DNA of 5,371 nt from Gammaproteobacteria bacterium (lineage in GTDB: Bacteria; Pseudomonadota; Gammaproteobacteria; Nitrosococcales; Methylophagaceae): NCBI GenBank assembly GCA_003645385.1, contig QNEY01000137.1, positions 1-5,371 of the forward strand, written 5' to 3'. Of this stretch, positions 1 through 5,248 are shown one piece after another. The notes under the pieces were generated by a model, which had not been told where the DNA came from, made no database searches, and saw nothing but the letters and a program-made list of their open reading frames with translations. Each line of letters starts with the position of its first letter. Position 1 is the stretch's first letter. A program made the position numbers and the translations under genes.

Positions 1-16
1 ACTGTTTTCGCTATTT

Positions 17-21
17 TTAGG
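17..21 (+). promoter_or_regulatory. Ribosome binding site for alaC TTG start
   Basis: TTAGG ends 7 bases before the TTG at 29. It is a short but well-placed Shine-Dalgarno core and is the main support in the DNA for this non-ATG start. Confidence 0.5.
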
Positions 22-28
22 TACAGAA

Positions 29-1210
29 TTGAACGAAGATTTTCCTAGGATTAACCGCCTTCCACCGTATGTATTCAATATCGTAAACGATTTGAAAGCA
101 AAAGCGCGTGCGCGAGGTGAGGATATTATTGATTTTGGTATGGGTAATCCAGACCAGCCTGCGCCTGCGCATATTATTGATAAATTAACTGAAGCAGCCC
201 AGAGACCAGATACCCATCGTTATTCTGTTTCTCGCGGTATTCCACGTTTACGTAAAGCTATTTGCAGTTGGTATCAGCGTAAATTTGATGTCACTTTAGA
301 TCCAGAATCAGAAACTATTGTTACGATTGGTTCCAAAGAAGGTCTGGCCCATTTGGCATTGGCAACAGTAGGTCCGGGTGATGCAATTTTGGTTCCCAAT
401 CCGGCTTATCCCATTCACCCTTATGGTTTTGTTATTTCTGGCGCAGATATTCGCCATGTACCCTTGGTAGCAGGTGGTGATTTTTTTGCAGAGTTGGAAA
501 AGTCAGTAAAAGATTCGTGGCCTAAGCCGAAAATGTTAGTTTTAAATTTTCCGGGCAATCCCACAACACAGTGTGTTGACCTGGAATTTTTTGAACGCGT
601 GGTTGCTTTTGCTAAAGAGCATGAGATATGGGTGGTCCATGACTTGGCCTATGGTGAAATCACCTTCGATGGTTATAAAGCACCTTCAATATTACAAGTA
701 CCCGGTGCTAAGGATGTTGCAGTAGAGTTCTACACTTTATCCAAAACATATAATATGCCAGGTTGGCGAGTAGGATTTATGTCTGGTAACCCAACCTTAG
801 TTGCAGCACTAGCTCGGATGAAGTCTTATCTGGATTACGGTATGTTTACACCGATTCAAGTTGCAGCTATTGCCGCTCTTGATGGGCCGCAAGAGTGTGT
901 TGCTGAAATAGTGGAAACCTATAAGAATCGGCGTGATGTGTTGTGCGATGGTTTAAATTCCATCGGTTGGGAAGTTGAAAAACCCAAGGCCACCATGTTT
1001 GTATGGGCGAAGATTCCTGAACAATATCGCGACATGGGATCATTAGAGTTTACTAAAAAATTATTACAAGAAGCTAAGGTGGCTGTATCACCAGGTATTG
1101 GTTTTGGTGAGTATGGTGACGATCATGTTCGCTTTGGTTTGATTGAAAATGAACATCGTACACGTCAGGCGATCCGCGGGATCCGTGACATGTTTAGAAA
1201 AGATAAATAA
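29..1210 (+). CDS. alaC: AlaC-type alanine/pyruvate aminotransferase (PLP, class I/II)
   Basis: Predicted cytosolic PLP enzyme that interconverts pyruvate and alanine, with glutamate as likely amino donor. The 393 residues follow E. coli AlaC (about 412) nearly end to end as I recall that sequence, including RLPPYVFN near the N-terminus, DIIDFGMGNPD (32-42), IVTIGSKEGLAHL (97-109) and the C-terminal HVRFGLIEN. Visible fold-type-I residues are Tyr127 in NPAYP, Asn177 in NFPGNP, Asp205 in VHDLAY (cofactor pyridine), Lys239 in TLSKTYNMPGWR (Schiff base), Arg247, and Arg368 (substrate carboxylate). The start is TTG, chosen because homologues begin just before FPRINRLPPYVF and an AGG lies 7 bases upstream. 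The frame stays open to the window edge, so an upstream start cannot be excluded. It is the first visible gene of a run with hom and thrC. An aspartate-aminotransferase role feeding threonine synthesis was considered, but the sequence is clearly AlaC-like. Confidence 0.93.
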   Translation: MNEDFPRINRLPPYVFNIVNDLKAKARARGEDIIDFGMGNPDQPAPAHIIDKLTEAAQRPDTHRYSVSRGIPRLRKAICSWYQRKFDVTLDPESETIVTIGSKEGLAHLALATVGPGDAILVPNPAYPIHPYGFVISGADIRHVPLVAGGDFFAELEKSVKDSWPKPKMLVLNFPGNPTTQCVDLEFFERVVAFAKEHEIWVVHDLAYGEITFDGYKAPSILQVPGAKDVAVEFYTLSKTYNMPGWRVGFMSGNPTLVAALARMKSYLDYGMFTPIQVAAIAALDGPQECVAEIVETYKNRRDVLCDGLNSIGWEVEKPKATMFVWAKIPEQYRDMGSLEFTKKLLQEAKVAVSPGIGFGEYGDDHVRFGLIENEHRTRQAIRGIRDMFRKDK

Positions 1211-1213
1211 TTT

Positions 1214-1219
1214 AGAAGG
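1214..1219 (+). promoter_or_regulatory. Ribosome binding site deciding the hom GTG start
   Basis: AGAAGG lies in the 19-base gap after the alaC stop, 10 bases before the GTG at 1230. It favours GTG 1230 over the longer reading from TTG 1143, which would overlap alaC by 68 bases. Confidence 0.65.
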
Positions 1220-1229
1220 TATTGTTAAA

Positions 1230-2540
1230 GTGCAATCAGTAAAAGTGGGTATTCTGGGTTTAGGTACAGTGGGAAGTGGTACGGTTAATGTACTTCGTCG
1301 TAATTTAAAAGAAATTACTCGTCGTGCAGGACGAGATATTGAGATTTCTCGTGCAGCTGATCGTAGTTTTGATCAACCAAAAAATTGTAATACTGATGGT
1401 ATTGCCTTAACGACAGATGCTTTGGATGTGGTGAATGACCCAAGTATTCAGATTGTTGTTGAACTAATCGGTGGTACAGGAATCGCACGTGAATTGGTGT
1501 TAACCGCTATTGCTAATGGCAAACATGTGGTGACTGCTAACAAAGCATTGATTGCGATGCACGGTAATGAACTCTTCGCCCGAGCACAAGAAAAAGGTGT
1601 GACTGTAGCTTTTGAAGCTGCTGTTGCTGGTGGTATCCCAATCATCAAAGCAATGCGTGAAGGTTTAGCTGCAAATAGTATTGAATGGTTAGCGGGTATT
1701 ATTAATGGTACTGGTAACTTCATTCTTACTGAAATGCGTGATAAATCACGTGATTTTGCTGATGTATTAGCTGAAGCACAGGCTTTGGGTTACGCTGAAG
1801 CTGATCCAACTTTTGATGTCGAAGGAATTGATGCCGCTCATAAATTAACTATCATGGCTTCCATCGCATTTGGTATTCCATTGCAATTCGACAAGGCTTA
1901 TACAGAAGGCATAAGCAAAGTTTCTCAAGAAGATGTCAAATATGCCACTGAGTTGGGTTATCGCATTAAACATCTAGGAATTACCAAGAAAACTGAACAA
2001 GGTGTTGAATTACGTGTGCATCCAACACTTATTCCACATCGTCGTTTGATTGCCAATGTTGATGGGGTAATGAATGCTGTATTAGTTCAAGGGGATGCAG
2101 TGGGACCAACACTTTATTATGGTGCTGGTGCGGGTTCCGATGCAACTGCATCAGCAGTCGTTGCTGATATTATAGACATCGTACGTGCTTTGACTACAGA
2201 TCCTGAAAATCGTGTACCACACTTGGCATTCCAGCCAGATGCATTAATAGATACACCGATTTTGCCTATGTCAGAGGTTGTAACATCGTATTATCTACGT
2301 ATACATACTGATGATAAGCCTGGTGTGTTGGCTGACATTACACGTATTTTGGGTGAGCAAGGTATTAGTATTGAAGCTATTTTACAGAAACAACCCGAAG
2401 AGCATGGTGGTGTTGTTCCTGTGATTATCCTGACACAGCAAATTGCCGAAAAGAATATGGATGCCGCGATTTCACAAATCGAAGCATTAGAAACAGTTAA
2501 AGATTCTATAATGCGAATTCGCATGGAATCACTTGGGTAG
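1230..2540 (+). CDS. hom: Homoserine dehydrogenase, monofunctional with C-terminal ACT domain
   Basis: NAD(P)-dependent reduction of aspartate semialdehyde to homoserine, the branch point to threonine and methionine, in the cytosol. From the GTG start the protein has 436 residues, the usual size for the monofunctional ACT-bearing form. The N-terminal Rossmann motif is GLGTVGSG (10-17). Lys105 lies in VTANKALIA. The substrate domain carries GIINGTGNFILT (156-167) and the family signature EADPTFDVEGIDAAHKL, in which Asp201 and Lys205 match the catalytic Asp/Lys pair of this family. Residues about 354-430 form an ACT domain beginning YLRIHTDDKPGVLADI, so feedback inhibition by threonine is likely by analogy. 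No aspartate kinase domain is fused, unlike E. coli ThrA. The start is GTG rather than an in-frame TTG at 1143 because the protein then begins two residues before the beta strand of the Rossmann fold and has a Shine-Dalgarno site. It follows alaC by 19 bases and precedes thrC by 64. Confidence 0.97.
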   Translation: MQSVKVGILGLGTVGSGTVNVLRRNLKEITRRAGRDIEISRAADRSFDQPKNCNTDGIALTTDALDVVNDPSIQIVVELIGGTGIARELVLTAIANGKHVVTANKALIAMHGNELFARAQEKGVTVAFEAAVAGGIPIIKAMREGLAANSIEWLAGIINGTGNFILTEMRDKSRDFADVLAEAQALGYAEADPTFDVEGIDAAHKLTIMASIAFGIPLQFDKAYTEGISKVSQEDVKYATELGYRIKHLGITKKTEQGVELRVHPTLIPHRRLIANVDGVMNAVLVQGDAVGPTLYYGAGAGSDATASAVVADIIDIVRALTTDPENRVPHLAFQPDALIDTPILPMSEVVTSYYLRIHTDDKPGVLADITRILGEQGISIEAILQKQPEEHGGVVPVIILTQQIAEKNMDAAISQIEALETVKDSIMRIRMESLG

Positions 2541-2541
2541 T

Positions 2542-2561
2542 CTAAAAAGTACTATTTTTAG
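2542..2561 (+). repeat. Short AT-rich inverted repeat between hom and thrC
   Basis: CTAAAAA (2542-2548) is matched by TTTTTAG (2555-2561) around a 6-base loop, starting one base after the hom stop. The stem has a single G:C pair and no separate T tract follows, so it is not a convincing intrinsic terminator. It could weakly modulate read-through from hom into thrC or protect the 3' end of the hom message. Confidence 0.35.
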
Positions 2562-2590
2562 TTCAATCCAAACGATAAAATAAATTTTAG

Positions 2591-2596
2591 AGAGGA
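2591..2596 (+). promoter_or_regulatory. Ribosome binding site for thrC
   Basis: AGAGGA lies 8 bases before the ATG at 2605. It is the clearest Shine-Dalgarno site in the window and firmly sets the thrC start. Confidence 0.8.
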
Positions 2597-2604
2597 AAAG
2601 TTTT

Positions 2605-3687
2605 ATGCCATTTCGACCACGTTATACAGGACTGATCGAGCGTTACCGTGACCGTTTACCGGTAAATGATGATACGAGACTGATTAGTTTGGGTGAAGGT
2701 AATACGCCTCTATTGAAACTTAATAATATTCCTAAAGTGTTAGGTAAAGATATTGAGATTTACGTCAAATATGAAGGATTGAATCCAACAGGTTCATTTA
2801 AAGACCGCGGTATGACGATGGCTGTAACCAAGGCAGTTGAAGAAGGCAGCAAAGCCATTATTTGTGCTTCAACTGGCAACACATCAGCATCAGCTGCTGC
2901 CTATGCTGCTCGTGCAGGTATTGCTGCTTTTGTGTTGATTCCAGAAGGTAAAATTGCATTGGGTAAATTAGCTCAAGGCATGATGCATGGTGCAACAGTT
3001 ATCCAAATCAAAGGTAACTTTGATGAAGGTATGCAATTGGTAAAAGATGTAGCTGAACACGCACCTGTTACCATTGTAAATTCAATTAACCCATATCGAT
3101 TACAAGGTCAAAAGACTGCTGCATTTGAGATTGTTGAAGAACTATCTTGTGCACCTGACTTTCATTGTTTGCCTGTTGGTAATGCCGGTAACATCACTGC
3201 TCACTGGATGGGTTACAGTGAATATTTTGAAGATGGTATTGTTGGTACACGACCTAAAATGGTTGGTTATCAAGCCGCAGGTAGCGCACCATTTATGCGT
3301 GGTCACATGGTTGATGATCCTGAAACAGTGGCAACAGCTATTCGTATTGGCCATCCACAGAGTTGGGACAAGGCTTGGAAAGTAAAAGAAGAATCACAAG
3401 GCTGGTTTGATGAATGCAGTGATGAGCAGATCCTTGCCGCTCAAAAATTACTAGCTGAACATGAAGGTGTGTTCTGTGAGCCTGCCTCTGCTACTTCTTT
3501 GGCAGGAGCGATTGCAGATATTGAATCAGGCAAAATCCCGGAAGGTAGCAAGATTGTCTGTACATTGACTGGCCATGGTTTGAAAGATCCTGATACAGCA
3601 ATCAAGCAAAGTACAGCACCTATGATGACAGTTGAAGCAACATTAGATGCCGTTCGCGATGTAATTCTGAGTAATATGACTGATTAA
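2605..3687 (+). CDS. thrC: Threonine synthase (short, PLP-dependent form)
   Basis: Converts O-phosphohomoserine to threonine and phosphate, the last step of threonine synthesis, in the cytosol. The 360 residues match the short Bacillus-type enzyme (about 350), not the roughly 430-residue E. coli type. Motifs in order are SLGEGNTPLL (28-37), NPTGSFKDRGM with PLP Lys66, the substrate-binding CASTGNTSAS (87-96), the phosphate-cradle VGNAGN (191-196), CEPASATSLAG (291-301) and the family-typical TGHGLKDP (322-329). ATG 2605 is supported by the ribosome binding site and by the start of the conserved region at about residue 26. hom lies 64 bases upstream. The membrane-protein gene begins 6 bases downstream in the same reading frame, separated by a single TAA. 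Homoserine kinase, which would supply its substrate, is not in the window. Confidence 0.97.
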   Translation: MPFRPRYTGLIERYRDRLPVNDDTRLISLGEGNTPLLKLNNIPKVLGKDIEIYVKYEGLNPTGSFKDRGMTMAVTKAVEEGSKAIICASTGNTSASAAAYAARAGIAAFVLIPEGKIALGKLAQGMMHGATVIQIKGNFDEGMQLVKDVAEHAPVTIVNSINPYRLQGQKTAAFEIVEELSCAPDFHCLPVGNAGNITAHWMGYSEYFEDGIVGTRPKMVGYQAAGSAPFMRGHMVDDPETVATAIRIGHPQSWDKAWKVKEESQGWFDECSDEQILAAQKLLAEHEGVFCEPASATSLAGAIADIESGKIPEGSKIVCTLTGHGLKDPDTAIKQSTAPMMTVEATLDAVRDVILSNMTD

Positions 3688-3693
3688 AATCAG
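3680..3693 (+). repeat. Inverted repeat over the thrC stop, abutting the next start
   Basis: CTGATT (3680-3685) and AATCAG (3688-3693) are perfect inverted arms separated by AA. The repeat contains the thrC TAA stop and ends on the base before the ATG at 3694, occupying the place where a ribosome binding site would be. If it folds in RNA (5 pairs with a 4-base loop), translation of the next gene would depend on ribosomes finishing thrC. That functional reading is inference. Confidence 0.4.
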
Positions 3694-4194
3694 ATGACAG
3701 AGATGATACAGCCAACAGAAAATGAGATTGCGGCAGCAAAAGTGCCGCATGACATCTTTCTGAGCAACTTGATCATGAACCATATTCTATTGTTCACCGC
3801 AATTGCAGCTTTTGGACCGCAATATCTTAAATTTATGGTATTGGTTCCTGTATTTTCAGGTTTGGCTCTGGCTTATACTTTCTATCGTTCAAGTAAAGTT
3901 AAACGTGAAGATGGTGAGTTTGCTTATATTCACTGGCAGATTGCTCGCCGCTGGAGCAAGTTATTTGCTGGGATATTAACCTTATTGCTTACAGTCTCTT
4001 TTCTGGGTTGGTTGGCGCATCAATATTTAGGCATGATGAAAGAGGCTGTCTATGCCTTAATTGGTGGTTTTGGGATATTGCCAACCTTAATGACAGTGTT
4101 AGCTCTGGTAGTTGTCGAATCTGATTCCTTGCATCACGCAAGGATGGGAACGTTACCTAAGTGGGCTAGACGTCGCTTTCTTAACGAAGAATAA
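3694..4194 (+). CDS. Four-helix inner-membrane protein of unknown function
   Basis: I do not recognise a named family. The 166 residues show a polar N-terminus and four hydrophobic stretches at about 22-40, 45-63, 90-110 and 118-140. The loop at 64-89 (YRSSKVKRED and HWQIARRW) and the tail at 142-166 (HHARMG and KWARRRF) are rich in Arg and Lys. By the positive-inside rule both ends and the middle loop would face the cytoplasm. There is no signal peptide, cysteine pair or obvious enzymatic motif; histidines occur at 80, 147 and 148. It follows thrC by 6 bases without a Shine-Dalgarno site, so translational coupling is likely. A second in-frame ATG at 3703 (163 residues) is possible. Operon position suggests expression with threonine genes, and amino-acid export or membrane support would be one speculation, but nothing in the sequence shows transport. 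It converges on the MOSC gene with a 3-base gap. Confidence 0.82.
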   Translation: MTEMIQPTENEIAAAKVPHDIFLSNLIMNHILLFTAIAAFGPQYLKFMVLVPVFSGLALAYTFYRSSKVKREDGEFAYIHWQIARRWSKLFAGILTLLLTVSFLGWLAHQYLGMMKEAVYALIGGFGILPTLMTVLALVVVESDSLHHARMGTLPKWARRRFLNEE

Positions 4195-4220
4195 GTTTTA
4201 ATTAAGCCTGGATAAAACTT
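4193..4220. terminator. Possible weak bidirectional terminator at the convergent junction
   Basis: AAGTTTTA (4193-4200) and TAAAACTT (4213-4220) are perfect 8-base inverted arms around a 12-base loop. They straddle the stop codons of the two convergent genes. The stem has only one G:C pair and neither side is followed by a clear T tract, so efficient intrinsic termination is doubtful. A second small hairpin, TTCTT/AAGAA at 4178-4191, lies just to its left. No better terminator is visible nearby. Confidence 0.3.
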
Positions 4221-4839
4221 TCTCACGCCATTCGTTTGAAAGTTCATCAATACTTGCAGCAAGAGCCATTATTTCACCTGAATTAACAAAGTCTTTGTCA
4301 AAGTAGGCTTTAAACAGGATTTGGACAGATAGCTGTTTTGGATGATGATAAATGACCTTAAGCTGGTCGCCAACAGAGATAGCTCCTGCTTGTAATACTC
4401 TAAAGTAAATTCCTGTGGCACCATTTTGCACAAACAATTTTGGCATAGTGGCATTATCTAAGGCAATCCCAAGTTTAAAGCAGGGCACTCTAGGTTGGGT
4501 AATCTCTAATATACAATTACCAATTTGTAATTGATCACCGATACAAAGTCTTGCTTCATCTAACTCGGTGATGGTTAGGTTTTCACCAAACTGGCCATAA
4601 GCTAGTTCGGGAGCATTGAGCTTGTTGCGCCAGAAGTCATAATGATTAGTAGATAAACCATAGACTGCTTTATGTTCGCCACCATGATTTATTAAGTCAA
4701 CTTGTTGATCACCCTTTAACCCAGATTGAGTGACCTCAACTGTTCCGTTGACTGGTTTTTTAAAGATACCCGTTGAAACAATGTTGTTATTGTATTGAAC
4801 GTCTACCGGTAGTGATACATTGATGGAAACTAGTTCCAA
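4198..4839 (-). CDS. MOSC-domain protein, YiiM-like
   Basis: MOSC domains bind the molybdenum cofactor or handle sulfur through a conserved cysteine. The 213 residues contain the MOSC landmarks in order: GLKGDQQVDLINHGGEHKAVY (40-60, split motif GD...HGG...K), YGQFGENLTI (81-90), CIGDQLQIG (99-107) and QPRVPCFKLG (115-124) with the conserved Cys120. The stretch from about 165 to the end, helical with LFKAYFDKDF and an ALAASIDELS stretch, fits the short three-helix tail of YiiM relatives. E. coli YiiM is linked to detoxification of N-hydroxylated bases; carrying that role over here is inference. The start is TTG: homologues typically begin M-x-L-x-S-V/I-N-V, which matches MELVSINV, and there is no in-frame ATG nearby. 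It lies 2 bases after the stop of the small exported protein and lacks a good Shine-Dalgarno, so coupled translation is likely. It could be named yiiM only loosely. Confidence 0.88.
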   Translation of the reverse strand: MELVSINVSLPVDVQYNNNIVSTGIFKKPVNGTVEVTQSGLKGDQQVDLINHGGEHKAVYGLSTNHYDFWRNKLNAPELAYGQFGENLTITELDEARLCIGDQLQIGNCILEITQPRVPCFKLGIALDNATMPKLFVQNGATGIYFRVLQAGAISVGDQLKVIYHHPKQLSVQILFKAYFDKDFVNSGEIMALAASIDELSNEWREKVLSRLN

Positions 4840-4841
4840 AA

Positions 4842-5132
4842 TTAATGTGGCACCACTGAATGGATGACAAGATTGTGTTCGAAAAATACGACAAATCCGT
4901 TATATGTCCATCTTGTAATAGGTGGGTCTCCAACAGCTGGAGATTTTTCATCTGGTTGTCCATATTGTTGTTCAACTGTTGTCATCGACATACCTTGCAC
5001 TGGTCGGATAACACCTTCAGGTGAATTGGGCACATCATAACGAGGATCGGCAATAGAAATAACCTCTGCCTGTGTGAGTGATGCAGCAGATAAAAATAAT
5101 GTACCAGCGATAATTAAACTTACTTTGATCAT
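4842..5132 (-). CDS. Small exported protein, possibly SmpA/BamE-like, function unknown
   Basis: A 96-residue protein with a clear signal peptide: MIK, a hydrophobic core VSLIIAGTLFLSAASL, and probable cleavage after TQA (residue 22). There is no lipobox cysteine, so it should be a soluble periplasmic protein of about 74 residues. The mature part contains RPVQGMSMTTVEQQYGQP (43-60), VGDPPITRW (67-75), YNGFVVFFEHN (77-87) and VIHSVV (89-94). The pattern G-M-s/t-x-x-x-V-x-x-x-[YF]-G-x-P followed by a strand-rich W-x-Y-x-x-F-x-V/F-F-x stretch resembles the small alpha/beta SmpA/OmlA (BamE) domain. I recall similar uncharacterised proteins across Gammaproteobacteria, but assign no function. ATG 5132 has AAGGA 7 bases upstream. 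Its own promoter candidate lies at 5160-5188, and the MOSC gene follows 2 bases after its stop. Confidence 0.87.
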   Translation of the reverse strand: MIKVSLIIAGTLFLSAASLTQAEVISIADPRYDVPNSPEGVIRPVQGMSMTTVEQQYGQPDEKSPAVGDPPITRWTYNGFVVFFEHNLVIHSVVPH

Positions 5133-5139
5133 GTCGTAT

Positions 5140-5144
5140 TCCTT
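5140..5144 (-). promoter_or_regulatory. Ribosome binding site for the small exported protein
   Basis: On the minus strand AAGGA lies 7 bases before the ATG at 5132, giving good spacing and a firm start. Confidence 0.75.
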
Positions 5145-5159
5145 AATAACCGTACTAAC

Positions 5160-5188
5160 AGCATACTATCATGAGAGAAATAGCTCAA
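5160..5188 (-). promoter_or_regulatory. Candidate sigma70-type promoter for the exported protein and MOSC genes
   Basis: On the minus strand TTGAGC (5188-5183) and TATGCT (5165-5160) are separated by 17 bases. Each matches 4 of 6 consensus positions. Spacing is ideal and the site lies about 28 bases upstream of the ATG, which would leave a short leader carrying the AAGGA site. No other pair in the 115-base gap looks as good to me. Confidence 0.5.
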
Positions 5189-5196
5189 TTCCCCTG

Positions 5197-5248
5197 ATGT
5201 GACTCATGTCTCTTTTCTTGTTAAATAAGTTATTCAGTCGAGTCACAT
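5197..5248. repeat. Widely spaced perfect inverted repeat between serA end and the promoter
   Basis: ATGTGACTC (5197-5205) and GAGTCACAT (5240-5248) are perfect 9-base inverted arms with 34 bases between. One arm touches the serA stop codon; the other ends 9 bases upstream of the candidate -35. It could be the base of a long hairpin at the serA 3' end or paired half-sites for a DNA-binding protein. No T tract follows on the minus strand, so it is not a standard terminator. Confidence 0.45.

Noticed and set aside
1171..1183. GATCC-GCG-GGATC inverted repeat near the end of alaC
   Set aside because: Encodes the conserved IRGIR stretch, is short and lies inside the gene; protein coding explains it.
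1143..1229. N-terminal extension of hom from TTG 1143
   Set aside because: It would overlap alaC by 68 bases and add 29 residues unlike homoserine dehydrogenase; GTG 1230 has a Shine-Dalgarno site and the expected N-terminus.
1448..1723. Open frame on the minus strand inside hom
   Set aside because: Lies wholly within conserved hom coding sequence; the translation is of low complexity, without family features or a ribosome binding site that I could support.
2291..2524. Open frame on the minus strand over the hom ACT domain
   Set aside because: Shadow of the conserved ACT-coding region; no recognisable product.
2553..2581. Possible internal promoter for thrC with a TAAAAT -10
   Set aside because: The -10-like TAAAAT at 2576-2581 has no acceptable -35 at 16-18 bases upstream, and AT-rich gaps give such matches by chance.
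3125..3385. Overlapping open frames on both strands inside thrC (3125-3385 plus, 3142-3354 minus)
   Set aside because: Both lie inside well-conserved threonine synthase sequence and encode nothing recognisable.
4198..4205. TTAATTAA palindrome at the convergent junction
   Set aside because: A short AT-only palindrome that includes the MOSC stop codon; expected by chance in AT-rich sequence.
4269..4454. Alternative minus-strand frame within the MOSC gene
   Set aside because: Shadow of the MOSC coding region, which carries all the family motifs in the other frame.
4787..4975. Minus-strand frame bridging the small exported protein and MOSC genes
   Set aside because: Overlaps two genes with better support and shows no motif; judged accidental.
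5198..5247. Possible CRP site from TGTGA and TCACA halves
   Set aside because: The halves are about 40 bases apart instead of 6; neither arm has a matching partner at the right distance.
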